A DNA stretch of 64,000 nucleotides from Bacteriovoracaceae bacterium UBA6153 (GTDB lineage: Bacteria; Bdellovibrionota; Bacteriovoracia; Bacteriovoracales; Bacteriovoracaceae), in contig DIUR01000003.1 in NCBI GenBank assembly GCA_002428265.1, forward strand, positions 116,148 to 180,147, given 5' to 3'. The notes under the pieces were generated by a model. That model was given only the letters and a program-made list of their open reading frames with translations. It was not told the DNA's origin and searched no databases. Numbering within the stretch: the stretch's first letter is position 1; every line of letters begins with the position of its first letter. Below, one piece after another: positions 34,659 to 43,251 of this stretch. The position numbers and the translations under genes were made by a program.

Positions 34659-35707
34659 TTTTAAGCAGCCGCAAAAATATTGTAAAAATCCAGCTGGCTT
34701 TTTTCATTGTCATTATTATTCTGTTTTGTGCTCTGGTTTTAACCCTGCCAAGGATTTCAATTCCACTATCGCTGTCTTATATTTTGTTTCTTGCTCTTAA
34801 TCCTATCGTTAGTTGGTTGATGAGATTCAGGCTCTCGAAAACAAAATCGACTGTTATCGTTTTTGTGATCTTAGCTTTTTTCATTGGGATACCACTTTTC
34901 AAAGTTATTCCAGTGCTCTCACTTCAAACAAAAGACATCCAATACTCTCTGCCACAAATTGAACAATACATTATTGTTCAGTACGAAATAGTGACTGATT
35001 TTATCAAGGCAAAAACTGGCCATGAAGTCGCAGATGGATATATCTTTCAGGCCTTAACTCAAATTGAAGGTTGGGCGAGTGACTTCGTTGTAAAACTTCC
35101 CAATTATCTGGCCACACTGCTCGAATGGATTTTTCTTGTTCCTTTCTTCACGTTTTTTATGATTAGAGATGCAGATACTTTTAAAAAAATGTTTCTGAGT
35201 TTCACTCCCAATATTATTTTTGAAAGATTCTATTACGTCATGCACGTCTTTAACCGTCAGCTTGGAGATTATTTCTTCGCCAAATTTGTTGAAGCAATGA
35301 TTGTTGGTGGAATTATCACGCTTGGTTTACTGATCATGGGTGTAAATAATGCAGTTATTTTAGGATTTGTAGCGGGACTCACAAATATTGTTCCTTATGT
35401 CGGTCCTTTTTTAGGCGTTATTCCGGCCATCGTTTTGACTATGATTGAATACGGACTGACATCACCGACGATGGGTGCTGTTCTTATACTTTACTCTGTC
35501 GCAAATGCTGTCGATGTCTTTTTTGTTTTCCCATTCCTGGTTTCAAAAATCGTCAATCTTCACCCGATGATTGTTGCAATCAGTGTTATCGTTGGATCAC
35601 ACTATGCAGGAATTACGGGAATGGTAATATCTATTCCGGTAGTTGCCGCGATTAAACTTATTATTACAGAAATTTACAATGAAATTTACACTGAGCGCTC
35701 CAAGTGA
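34655..35707 (+). CDS. AI-2E family transporter-like membrane protein
   Basis: A 350-residue inner-membrane protein of the UPF0118/AI-2E exporter family (PerM/YdiK/TqsA group). It has about eight membrane helices: two pairs near the N-terminus, a soluble loop about 90-160, and a C-terminal set with ILGFVAGLTNIVPYVGPFLGVIPAIVL (about 240-266), the family hallmark, then VHPMIVAISVIVG-like NLHPMIVAISVIVGSHYAGITGMVISIPV. Despite the name, most members have no proven substrate. It overlaps the upstream gene by 4 bases. Confidence 0.88.
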   Translation: MILSSRKNIVKIQLAFFIVIIILFCALVLTLPRISIPLSLSYILFLALNPIVSWLMRFRLSKTKSTVIVFVILAFFIGIPLFKVIPVLSLQTKDIQYSLPQIEQYIIVQYEIVTDFIKAKTGHEVADGYIFQALTQIEGWASDFVVKLPNYLATLLEWIFLVPFFTFFMIRDADTFKKMFLSFTPNIIFERFYYVMHVFNRQLGDYFFAKFVEAMIVGGIITLGLLIMGVNNAVILGFVAGLTNIVPYVGPFLGVIPAIVLTMIEYGLTSPTMGAVLILYSVANAVDVFFVFPFLVSKIVNLHPMIVAISVIVGSHYAGITGMVISIPVVAAIKLIITEIYNEIYTERSK

Positions 35708-35745
35708 TAGGATTTCCTAAATAGGACATCCATCGGAGCACTCAA

Positions 35746-36414
35746 TTGAAGTTTGTGAAATTATTAATGTTAATCGCGTCACTTCTGGTGATTTCTTGTG
35801 CGACTAAAAGACCTGAAGGCCAGACTGAAGCTGAAGTACTTTTTAAAGAAGCTAAAGAGCTGGTTGCAAAATCACGCTACATTCAAGCTACTGAAAAACT
35901 CAACGCCATTAGATCTCAATACCCATACAGTTTTTATGCGACTCACGCAGAACTTCTTCAAGCAGACATTCTTTTCTCACAAGAAAATTATGCAGAATCA
36001 GCAGCAGCTTATATTTTGTTTCGTGACTTTCACCCAAAGTATAATGAATTAGGCTATGTTGTTTTTAGAATTTCAGAATCTTTTTATCGCCAGTTGCCTG
36101 AGACATTCGATCGCGATTTATCGGCGGGAATTGAAGCGATTAAGTACTTCAACGAACTTATTTCAACGTACTCAAACACTGAATACGTAAAAGATGCTCA
36201 AAAGCGTATTAGCCAAATTGAAGACATGCTTGAGAAAAAAGAAATCTATATTGCAGACTTTTATTTCAAAACAAAAGACTTTTACGCTGCTAAAATCCGT
36301 TATCAGGACATCCTGACAACACTAAAAGATGAAAGTGAGCGCCCGAGAATCATGGCGAGGATCGAGGAGTCAGAAAAAAGATACGTTCCAGTACCAGCAA
36401 CACAACCGAACTAG
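35746..36414 (+). CDS. bamD: outer-membrane assembly lipoprotein BamD
   Basis: A 222-residue lipoprotein with a TTG start (35746) supported by CGGAG 8 bases upstream. The lipobox is LVISC (Cys18). TPR-like helices follow: AEVLFKEAKELVAKSRYIQATEKLNAI, the conserved QYPYSFYATHAEL, and DILFSQENYAESAAAYILFRDFHPKY, which match the BamD pattern 'YP.s.ya..A.l..a.ayy....y..A...y..Fi..yP'. BamD works with BamA in inserting beta-barrel proteins. bamA is not in the window. A TPR protein follows in the same direction, so they may be co-transcribed. Confidence 0.88.
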   Translation: MKFVKLLMLIASLLVISCATKRPEGQTEAEVLFKEAKELVAKSRYIQATEKLNAIRSQYPYSFYATHAELLQADILFSQENYAESAAAYILFRDFHPKYNELGYVVFRISESFYRQLPETFDRDLSAGIEAIKYFNELISTYSNTEYVKDAQKRISQIEDMLEKKEIYIADFYFKTKDFYAAKIRYQDILTTLKDESERPRIMARIEESEKRYVPVPATQPN

Positions 36415-36427
36415 ACTGAGGATTATT

Positions 36428-37159
36428 ATGTACGCTTCAAACAACGAACAACTTCTTAAGACTGCTCGCGAATGTTTTGATAAACAGGAATATAAAAAGT
36501 CACAAATCGTGCTGAACGAAATCATCGAATCAGATGACCGCAACGTCGATGCACTGTTTTTACTCGCTAATATTTTTCACATCAATGGTGAAATCGGAAA
36601 AGCGATTAAAGCATTCAATAAAGTTTTAAATTTAAATCCAGAACACACTGATGCAGCTATCAGTCTTTCAGTTTTATACAACGATATCGGCCAGTATGAA
36701 GACGCTAAAAAGGTTTTTGATACAGCCAATGAACGTGTAAAAGGAAAGAATAAAGGCACAGGCCTTATGGAAGACAAGCACATCAATAAAAAGTTTGCTT
36801 CTAAACATTACGAAATCGCCGATCTTTATCTTTCTTATAACCGCTACGATGAAGCTTTATTTGAGTTTAATAAAGTAGTGGGACTTGACCCTGAAAATCT
36901 TGAAGCGAGAATTAAAATTGCAAAGGTTTACGCTAAAAAAGGATTTATCGCGAAGGCGATTGAAGAGTTAAGAAATCTAAAGAATGAAGAGCCTAATTAC
37001 GCTCCAGCAAGAATCGCTTTAGGAGTTATCCATTACGGTAATGGTAACGTTTTAGAGGCCCAATCTGAGTGGGAAAAGGTCCTTATGAAGGATCCATTCC
37101 ATGCTGAAGCTAGCATGTATATGAACCTTTCAAAAACAGCTACAGAAACCAGAATATAA
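36428..37159 (+). CDS. TPR-repeat protein
   Basis: A 243-residue cytoplasmic protein from the ATG at 36428, which has a good Shine-Dalgarno (GAGG, 8 bases upstream); a longer frame from 36329 reads through bamD and is not real. At least five TPR units can be traced: ECFDKQEYKKSQIVLNEII, LANIFHINGEIGKAIKAFNKVLNLNPEH, LSVLYNDIGQYEDAKKVFDTA, and from residue about 120 IADLYLSYNRYDEALFEFNKVVGLDPEN and the next two. It probably serves as a scaffold. A terminator follows. Confidence 0.8.
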   Translation: MYASNNEQLLKTARECFDKQEYKKSQIVLNEIIESDDRNVDALFLLANIFHINGEIGKAIKAFNKVLNLNPEHTDAAISLSVLYNDIGQYEDAKKVFDTANERVKGKNKGTGLMEDKHINKKFASKHYEIADLYLSYNRYDEALFEFNKVVGLDPENLEARIKIAKVYAKKGFIAKAIEELRNLKNEEPNYAPARIALGVIHYGNGNVLEAQSEWEKVLMKDPFHAEASMYMNLSKTATETRI

Positions 37160-37174
37160 TTTAAAATTTAGACA

Positions 37175-37206
37175 TAAAAAAAGGCTCCTTTTCAGGAGCC
37201 TTTTTT
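37175..37206. terminator. bidirectional rho-independent terminator
   Basis: A GGCTCC/GGAGCC stem with a short TTTTCA loop lies between an A-run and a T-run, between the plus-strand TPR gene and the minus-strand fliW. It should end both convergent units. The stem is the same as that of the terminator at 1511-1540. Confidence 0.92.
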
Positions 37207-37229
37207 ATTTCAGCATTTAATTTAAAAAA

Positions 37230-37817
37230 TTAGTTCGCTTCAGGTGAGTTATTTTTGTTATTGCCGTTTGTTGCAGTAACGCCTGGAGTTTGAACAACTG
37301 TTGGACCTGCATTTTCTCTCGAAGCTGCAGCAACATTTGTTCTCTTAGAATCATCAGAAGCATTCGTTGAATAGTTCACGATATATTTCTTAAGATCCAT
37401 GTACATTTTGAAGCGCACTTCAAGTTTTGAATCTTGAAGAACGATTTGTCTCGCCATCTTTGTCTTGTTGTTGATGATGATCGGAGCTTTTAAGTTCGCC
37501 GACATTTCAGTCACATTTTGTGGGATGGTAAGAACCGTGTACACACTAGCATTTTGTAAATTCTCAAGTGATAAACTGTTAAGTTCCACTGGAAGAAGTT
37601 TTACCATGTAGCTTGGTTGGAAAATTTTTGGTTCAATAATTGGAAATGCAGTACCTGCATCGTCAGTCGATTGTAACCATAGAATTAACGTCTGATCACC
37701 TGGATCAACGATGAAGAATTTTTTTAGGTTTTCAAAACCGAGTAAACCTTCTGTAAACTCTATGATGTCTTTTTTGTCGACTTCTAGTTCGCCAAATCTA
37801 GTAGTTTTGATTTTCAC
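37230..37817 (-). CDS. fliW: flagellar assembly factor FliW
   Basis: A 195-residue FliW. Residues 1-140 are the usual fold: TTRFGELEVDKKDIIEFTEGLLGFENLKKF, then FPIIEPKIFQPSYMVKL and VYTVLTIPQNVTEMSANLKAPIIIN. FliW binds CsrA and flagellin and lifts CsrA repression of flagellin in other bacteria. Here it lies 90 bases downstream of csrA, the usual partner. Residues about 148-195 form a Ser/Ala/Asn-rich tail (for instance NGNNKNNSPEAN) beyond normal FliW and probably disordered. A two-way terminator follows the gene. Confidence 0.95.
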   Translation of the reverse strand: MKIKTTRFGELEVDKKDIIEFTEGLLGFENLKKFFIVDPGDQTLILWLQSTDDAGTAFPIIEPKIFQPSYMVKLLPVELNSLSLENLQNASVYTVLTIPQNVTEMSANLKAPIIINNKTKMARQIVLQDSKLEVRFKMYMDLKKYIVNYSTNASDDSKRTNVAAASRENAGPTVVQTPGVTATNGNNKNNSPEAN

Positions 37818-37907
37818 TGTTAAAGCCTCCGCTTTGCAATAAGATCGAATACCCGACCTCTATGGAAAGATTTTAACAGCCGTAGGGGCAAAAGTGCAAG
37901 TGGGAAA

Positions 37908-38138
37908 TTACTTCTTGTTTAACTCATTAGCCAAATCTGCAATTGAGCTTAAATCGGCCTGTGAAGCCTCAGTATTTTGGTCTTGGATGGCCTTATAGAC
38001 CTCTTCGCGATGGATTTTGGTTTCTGGTGGCGCTTTTATACCAAGACGCACCTGCTTTCCCTTAATCTGAACAACAACGATTTTAATGTGATCATCTATT
38101 GCGATGCTTTCGCCTAGCTTCCTTGTCAACACGAGCAT
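37908..38138 (-). CDS. csrA: carbon storage regulator / RNA-binding protein CsrA
   Basis: A 76-residue CsrA: LVLTRKLGESIAI, IKIVVVQIKGKQVRLGIKAP and HREEVYKAIQ cover the conserved dimer and RNA-binding residues. The last 20 residues (NTEASQADLSSIADLANELN) extend beyond the usual about 61. CsrA binds GGA motifs in mRNA leaders and blocks or shields translation. It lies between flgL and fliW, the order in which the CsrA-FliW flagellin switch is coded in many bacteria. A good Shine-Dalgarno (GAGG) precedes its ATG. Confidence 0.97.
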   Translation of the reverse strand: MLVLTRKLGESIAIDDHIKIVVVQIKGKQVRLGIKAPPETKIHREEVYKAIQDQNTEASQADLSSIADLANELNKK

Positions 38139-38278
38139 AAATCAACCTCAGCATAACTTTGCCGAGACACTCCTGTGTTCGGCTTGCAATGCTTCATATA
38201 TTACTTGATTAATTAAATTGCAAGGAAAAACTAAATTATTTACGGATAATGACTAGAAGAATGATGAGTTTGACTTAG

Positions 38279-39304
38279 TTATCGACGCAGGAAGTCCATG
38301 AGAGATTGATTCATAAGCCCCTGACTTGCCTGATAAGTCGTTTTTAAAACGGCCTCTTGCTTGTTGATATCCGAAAATAGTTCGGACACGTCTGCGTCAA
38401 CAAGAGCACTGCGTCTGGAAGCGTGATCAATATTTTCTGAACCAAGATTTGTTTTTGAAGATTCTACTGAGTTTGTAATCGATCCAATACGCGTTCTAAG
38501 CGTAACAAGACGGCTGATAGAGGTATCAAATTTTTCAAGTAACCCTTGAACCATTTGAGGATCATTGTTTTCTAGAGCATTCGTTAAAGACTTCAGCTGA
38601 GAAAAAATATTATCCTGAGATTTAAACTTAGAATTTTTTCCTTCTTCGATATCTGCTGATACTTCAACTGAGGCCAGGTCGCGATTAAGTTTAACCGAAG
38701 GAGCTTCTTTGTATTGTTCAAAATCCTCTAGAGGATTTTCAGCTTTATTCATTTCAGAGCTGCTGAAAAAAACTTCTTCACCTGTCAAATTGATGGGAAC
38801 AAAAAAGTTTCTCGAAACTTCCAATGAGATATGATTTTTATCGCCCTGATATTGTCCATTGCCATCAAAAGGAACTGTTAATGTATTTGTTCCAGAGAAG
38901 ATGTGCTTGATACCAACTTTCTTATTTGCAATGGCCAGCGACTGGTTATAGAGCTGCTGAACTTCGTTTGCGACGTTCTTTCTAACATCAGCATTGAAGA
39001 AGTCAGAAGACTGAGCGATGGCAATTTCTTTTGCCTTCACCATGATGTCTGTCAATTCTTCAATCGATTTTTCACTCACACTTAAATTTAACAGTGCGAA
39101 GTCGGCATTCTTTAAATATTGAATGTTGTCGTTTGTTGCTGAGGTAATGGCGAGCGCTTCAACGTTACTGACAGGATTGTCAGACGGCTTAGTAATCGAC
39201 TTAAGCGTCGATCCTTTTAGCTGCAAATCTTCAACTTTCGCTTTCGTTCTATTGAGAGCGTATTTTAAAGATGCGGTTGAACTGTTTTCAGAAACTCTTG
39301 TCAT
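38279..39304 (-). CDS. flgL: flagellar hook-filament junction protein FlgL
   Basis: A 341-residue FlgL (HAP3). The N-terminal helix has TRVSENSSTASLKYALNRTKAKVEDLQLKGSTLKSITKPSDNP, the flagellin/FlgL pattern with the 'kPSDdP' signature. The C-terminal helix has SRRSALVDADVSELFSDINKQEAVLKTTYQ with the 'sxlxdaD' motif. It caps the hook side of the filament junction with FlgK and is exported by the flagellar type III system. It follows flgK by 16 bases. Confidence 0.93.
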   Translation of the reverse strand: MTRVSENSSTASLKYALNRTKAKVEDLQLKGSTLKSITKPSDNPVSNVEALAITSATNDNIQYLKNADFALLNLSVSEKSIEELTDIMVKAKEIAIAQSSDFFNADVRKNVANEVQQLYNQSLAIANKKVGIKHIFSGTNTLTVPFDGNGQYQGDKNHISLEVSRNFFVPINLTGEEVFFSSSEMNKAENPLEDFEQYKEAPSVKLNRDLASVEVSADIEEGKNSKFKSQDNIFSQLKSLTNALENNDPQMVQGLLEKFDTSISRLVTLRTRIGSITNSVESSKTNLGSENIDHASRRSALVDADVSELFSDINKQEAVLKTTYQASQGLMNQSLMDFLRR

Positions 39305-39320
39305 TTTTTAAATTACCTAA

Positions 39321-40784
39321 TTAGCGTTTTAATTCTAATACTGTTTTAAACATATCATCTGCAGCTTGCATGATTTTCGCAGAGGCCTGGTAGGCCTGTT
39401 GAAAACGAATCATGTTAGCAGTCTCTTCATCAATTGATACACCTGTCAGGCGCTCTCTTAAACTATTTGCTTGAGCGAGAATTCCTGAGGCCTGTTCAGC
39501 ATCAAGGCGGGCCTTACCAGTTTCAAGACCGATACTACCAATTGTCTGAAGATATTTTTCTTCAAGCGTGATGCTTCCATCACCTGAGATTCTTTCGTGC
39601 TGAAGTTTTGAGATCCCAATAGCAACACGGTTATCTCCGGGAGCGTTCGGTGCAAGAGCAGCAGCAATATTACTTAAATCTTTTTTAACTGAGTCTGATA
39701 AATCGATTTCGTTACCAGCTTCTTCAACAGAAAGAGGTTGTTTAAAGAAATCCAGACCAGTCGTAAGCCCTTTTTGATCTACGGCAGCTGGTTTTCCATC
39801 AGCACCAATGATGATTGGTCTGTTGACGAAACCTTGTCTGTGAATTGTGTTTACCGAAGTTGTAAACTGGTAAGCAATTCCGTCGATATCTGATTGAAGT
39901 TTTTTTAAGTCTTCATTTCTAACTTTAACAATGGCAGAAAGAGTTCCGCCTTTGAACATATCGGTAATTTTTTGTGAAGGTCTGTCTTTTAAAACGATTT
40001 CAACAGAGCCGTTCATTCCGTTTGAAGAATCATTTTTATTTTGAGTAACAGTCGCAAGCTCTTGCGTGTGAAGACCGGTAACAAGAGTCCCGATTCCCTG
40101 AGCTGTTACGATAAAGCGATTTTTTTCATCAGTGTAGGTGTGGATCTTGAAGTTCTCAGAAAGATTTCTAAGGGCCACGTCACGTTGGTCACGTAAATCT
40201 CCAGTTTCCCCTTGAGCAGATTCGATGCTGGTAATTTTACCGTTCAAATCAGCAATGTGGTGAAGTAGCTGGTTTACATCAGAAACAGAGTTCTGAATTT
40301 TTCTATCGATGTTACCTGCCTGAGTATCAAGAGTTCCTCTGATACGACGGAAATCTTTTACAACAAGATTAGCGTTATCTCTAACAACTGATCTGATCGT
40401 CTCATTCTCGGGCTGGTTAGCGAGCTCTCTGAACGAGTTAAAAAACTTATTTAAAATCTGGTTTAATCCGTCAGAATCAAGCTCGTTAAAAATGCTTTCA
40501 ACTTGCTCAAGATGCTCTGTACGCGATTCATAAAATTGATTGTTTGATAGGGCATTACTTAGGCGTTTATCAATGAACTCATCATTGAATCTTCTTACGC
40601 CGTCAACTTTTACCCCTGTTCCCTGGACGAATCCACCAACAGAGACGGGTAGAGAGGTAGACTGCATAACACGCTGGCGAGAGAAGCCTTCAGTGTTGAC
40701 GTTAGACAAGTTGTGACCGGTCACTTCAAGAGCTTTCTTTGAAACGTTAAGTCCGGATTTACCAATGCCTAATAAGTCAGCCAC
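39321..40784 (-). CDS. flgK: flagellar hook-associated protein FlgK
   Basis: A 487-residue FlgK (HAP1). The N-terminus LGIGKSGLNVSKKALEVTGHNLSNVNTEGFSRQRV carries the 'sN..Ntxgfsr' rod/hook signature, and the C-terminus GVSIDEETANMIRFQQAYQASAKIMQAADDMF the matching helix. The middle domain is at residues about 100-380. It forms the hook-filament junction with FlgL. It lies 9 bases after flgN, whose product is the usual FlgK/FlgL chaperone. Confidence 0.96.
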   Translation of the reverse strand: MADLLGIGKSGLNVSKKALEVTGHNLSNVNTEGFSRQRVMQSTSLPVSVGGFVQGTGVKVDGVRRFNDEFIDKRLSNALSNNQFYESRTEHLEQVESIFNELDSDGLNQILNKFFNSFRELANQPENETIRSVVRDNANLVVKDFRRIRGTLDTQAGNIDRKIQNSVSDVNQLLHHIADLNGKITSIESAQGETGDLRDQRDVALRNLSENFKIHTYTDEKNRFIVTAQGIGTLVTGLHTQELATVTQNKNDSSNGMNGSVEIVLKDRPSQKITDMFKGGTLSAIVKVRNEDLKKLQSDIDGIAYQFTTSVNTIHRQGFVNRPIIIGADGKPAAVDQKGLTTGLDFFKQPLSVEEAGNEIDLSDSVKKDLSNIAAALAPNAPGDNRVAIGISKLQHERISGDGSITLEEKYLQTIGSIGLETGKARLDAEQASGILAQANSLRERLTGVSIDEETANMIRFQQAYQASAKIMQAADDMFKTVLELKR

Positions 40785-40793
40785 ATCTTCTCC

Positions 40794-41297
40794 TTATGTA
40801 CTCGTATTGACCTGCGAACCCCTCGATGAATATGTTGAGAAGTTTTTCTTCCCAGTAGCTTCAAGACGGATTTGTTGGAGCGAGTGTAGCGCTTTATTAA
40901 TAAAAAGTTGGTTACGTTTATTTTGTGCCTGGATTTTTTCGATGATATCAATCAAAAGAGCATTAAAGCGAAATAGATGCTTTTGATTGCTTTCAACTTC
41001 ATAGTTCGACATCGTTTCAAGCAAAGCTGAAACAGTATCAAGATTTTTTCCAGGGTAGAGATTATTTAAATCGTTAATGAGATCGCGTCTGACCAGCTCT
41101 AGTGTGCCGATCCTTTTGATACATTCATTTTTTTCTTCGATTTTTGCTTCTAGCAGCTCAAGTTCGCTACTTAGAAGAAGAGAATATTCATCGCATGTTA
41201 AATTGAACAACTCGTTATGCTCTTCGCAGAACTGTTTCCAGAGGTTGGTGACTTCAAAATAGAGTGCGGCCAGTTTTTCGTTCATTCGATGATCCAT
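40794..41297 (-). CDS. flgN: FlgN-like export chaperone for FlgK/FlgL
   Basis: A 167-residue, mostly helical and coiled protein: LYFEVTNLWKQFCEEHNELFNLTCDEYSLLLSSELELLEAKIEEKNECIKRI near the start, the pattern of FlgN chaperones, which are poorly conserved in sequence. The position directly in front of flgK and behind flgM, as in enteric bacteria, makes the assignment firm. FlgN keeps FlgK and FlgL unfolded and export-ready. A second ATG at 41285 may be the actual start. Confidence 0.8.
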   Translation of the reverse strand: MDHRMNEKLAALYFEVTNLWKQFCEEHNELFNLTCDEYSLLLSSELELLEAKIEEKNECIKRIGTLELVRRDLINDLNNLYPGKNLDTVSALLETMSNYEVESNQKHLFRFNALLIDIIEKIQAQNKRNQLFINKALHSLQQIRLEATGKKNFSTYSSRGSQVNTST

Positions 41298-41326
41298 CCT
41301 AGATATCGATTTCGTTATGAGAGTTT

Positions 41327-41644
41327 TTAGAACTCCTGTTCCATAATTTTATCAGCTAAAACACCAGCATCAACTTGATAAGTTCCTGCTTGGATTTGCG
41401 ATTTTAATCTTGCGATTTTATCAGTGTTATCAATCGCAGGAGCAGCGTCAGCAGCTTTTTTAATGCGAGAGAAATCTTTGATAGCATCAGGGATATCAAC
41501 TTTAGAATCATTCTTTGAGAATGTTTCTAATTCTTCTTTTCTTATGTCTGAATTTCGCTGAAGTCCTGTTGGTCCTACTTTCGCGCTTTCGCGTTTGTTA
41601 GGCAGAAAAATCGAGCGTGATGATGTACTGTCAACTTTGCTCAT
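41327..41644 (-). CDS. flgM: anti-sigma-28 factor FlgM
   Basis: A 105-residue protein. The C-terminal segment IARLKSQIQAGTYQVDAGVLADKIMEQEF, given here by key residues at about 77-105, matches the FlgM sigma-28-binding helix ('i..lk..I.sGtY.vd...vA..ml'). The N-terminal half is Ser/Lys-rich and looks disordered, as in other FlgM. FlgM holds sigma-28 (FliA) until hook completion allows its export. The start overlaps the stop of flgJ by 4 bases, and flgN follows 29 bases later. Confidence 0.88.
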   Translation of the reverse strand: MSKVDSTSSRSIFLPNKRESAKVGPTGLQRNSDIRKEELETFSKNDSKVDIPDAIKDFSRIKKAADAAPAIDNTDKIARLKSQIQAGTYQVDAGVLADKIMEQEF

Positions 41645-42153
41645 AATAAGCCTCCGTCTTCTTTCGTTCCAACAATAGCTTTTTCGTCGGACACAGGGGT
41701 AGAATCATTCTTCCCCATTTCAATTGTATCAGTTTTCCTGTCAATTTTATAGCTAGGCAAATTCTGGTGGATGCCGCTCGCCTGAGCTTCATATTGCTTC
41801 AATGCCATCTCATTTCGCATCCTTTTGGGATAAATCTGGTCCAAAATAACATCTTGAAGTCCCAAACTGTTTTGCGCTGTCATAGCTTTGGCACGTTCTG
41901 TTTTTTGAAGAGACTTATAATAGTCCATTCCCATACCACCTTGCTCAGGATTTGCTTCATCAATGGTCTTATTCATTTGATCCAGCATCATCTCAGCAAA
42001 CTGTTGCTCCATTCCTGCAGCGACTTTTTTATAATCTTTTGGAATATACTCGCGGTCATCAATTTTAGGTGAATTATCAACGGCCCTTTGTTTGGGCTGA
42101 GTTTGAACGGCAATGCCGGTATTGATAGCGGGGTTTATTTTGGGATCACTCAT
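41641..42153 (-). CDS. flgJ: FlgJ-type rod-binding protein without muramidase domain
   Basis: A 170-residue protein. Residues about 40-110 carry the rod-binding domain: KKVAAGMEQQFAEMMLDQMNKTI, then GGMGMDYYKSLQKTERAKAMTAQNSLGLQDVILDQIYP. This is FlgJ's N-terminal domain. No glucosaminidase domain is present, as in many non-enteric bacteria, so another wall hydrolase must open the wall for the rod. It lies 91 bases after flgI and overlaps flgM by 4 bases. Confidence 0.82.
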   Translation of the reverse strand: MSDPKINPAINTGIAVQTQPKQRAVDNSPKIDDREYIPKDYKKVAAGMEQQFAEMMLDQMNKTIDEANPEQGGMGMDYYKSLQKTERAKAMTAQNSLGLQDVILDQIYPKRMRNEMALKQYEAQASGIHQNLPSYKIDRKTDTIEMGKNDSTPVSDEKAIVGTKEDGGLL

Positions 42154-42244
42154 TGGCTCTTCCTAAGTTATGAGTACTAGTCTTAAAAATTTTAACACCA
42201 ATGAGCGCCCGAATACTAGATATAAAATTTACAAAGAGGGGGTC

Positions 42245-43249
42245 TTAAATTAATTCAATTTCACCAATTAAGGCACCATCGCGCTTAAGTGTCTGAAAAA
42301 TTGAAATCAAGTCTTCCGGAGCTACTCCAAAGGCATTTAAGCTTTTGACTAATTCGCTCAGGGTTGTCCCTTTTTCCATGTAATAGACCGAGCCTGGCTT
42401 GGCCGATTTTGAGTCGCCTTCGCCTTTTACTTCAACAGTCAGGTCGCCATGACTGATGGCCACCGGCTTCACCATGATATCTCCGCCGGCCACAATCGTT
42501 CCGGTTCTTTCATTGATTACAATTTTAGCAGCTGAATCAGTGTTTACTTTAAAGTTTTCAATGATCGCCATTAATTGAACAACGTTTCTTTCGTATTGAG
42601 CTGGAACAATTAAATCAATAGTCGATGAATCCTTTGCTACAGCAAATTTTCCACCCAGTTCTTCATTGATAACTTTTTCAATTCTTGCAGCTGTTGTGAA
42701 ATCAGAATTATTAAGACTAAGTCTCAATGAGTTCTTTTTTTCAAACTCAGTGATAACTTCTTTTTCAACTGTCGCTCCACTTGGAAGTGTTGCTGTCGTT
42801 GCGAATTTAGCCCCTTTTTTTAATCCACCAACTGAAAGAGGCCCAGAACCAACAGCGTAAATATTTCCGTCACCAGCTTTAAGAGGAGTAACTAAAAGTG
42901 TTCCACCCGCTAGTGAAGAAGCATCACCAATGCTTGATACAATTAGATCCACTTTTTGTCCTACGCGGGCAAAAGGAGGAAGTTTAGCTGTAACAACAAC
43001 TGCCGCAACGTTTTTTGAGCTTATTTCTGACTTAGGATTTAATCCCAGCTTTTCAAACATTTTTCTAAGAGATGTATTGGTAATTTCACCACCGCCATCA
43101 CCTGTGCCATTAAGACCGATAACAAGACCGTATCCGATAATGGGATTTTCTCTCACGCCTTTGACTGTAACGATATCTTTCAGCCTTGAGGGAGCTGAAA
43201 AAACCGGTGTAGTAAATAGCATTGATAGAATAACTAAAGTGGCCTTCAT
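42245..43249 (-). CDS. flgI: flagellar P-ring protein FlgI
   Basis: A 334-residue FlgI with a signal peptide (LVILSMLFTTPVFSAPS). The family core is clear: RLKDIVTVKGVRENPIIGYGLVIGLNGTGDGG (residues about 22-53) and VVVTAKLPPFARVGQKVDLIVSSIGDASSLAGGTLLVTPL (about 85-124). Near the end, INERTGTIVAGGDIMVKPVAISHG (about 246-269) fits. It forms the ring around the rod in the peptidoglycan layer, assisted by FlgA. It starts 2 bases after flgH. Confidence 0.97.
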   Translation of the reverse strand: MKATLVILSMLFTTPVFSAPSRLKDIVTVKGVRENPIIGYGLVIGLNGTGDGGGEITNTSLRKMFEKLGLNPKSEISSKNVAAVVVTAKLPPFARVGQKVDLIVSSIGDASSLAGGTLLVTPLKAGDGNIYAVGSGPLSVGGLKKGAKFATTATLPSGATVEKEVITEFEKKNSLRLSLNNSDFTTAARIEKVINEELGGKFAVAKDSSTIDLIVPAQYERNVVQLMAIIENFKVNTDSAAKIVINERTGTIVAGGDIMVKPVAISHGDLTVEVKGEGDSKSAKPGSVYYMEKGTTLSELVKSLNAFGVAPEDLISIFQTLKRDGALIGEIELI

Positions 43250-43251
43250 TA

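Noticed and set aside
36329..36427. N-terminal extension of the TPR gene into bamD
   Set aside because: It reads through the conserved end of bamD out of frame, and the ATG at 36428 has a good Shine-Dalgarno.
42154..42244. Sigma-28-type promoter before flgJ-flgM
   Set aside because: TAAA is present with a 15-base spacer, but the -10 part reads TCGGGCGC instead of GCCGATAA.
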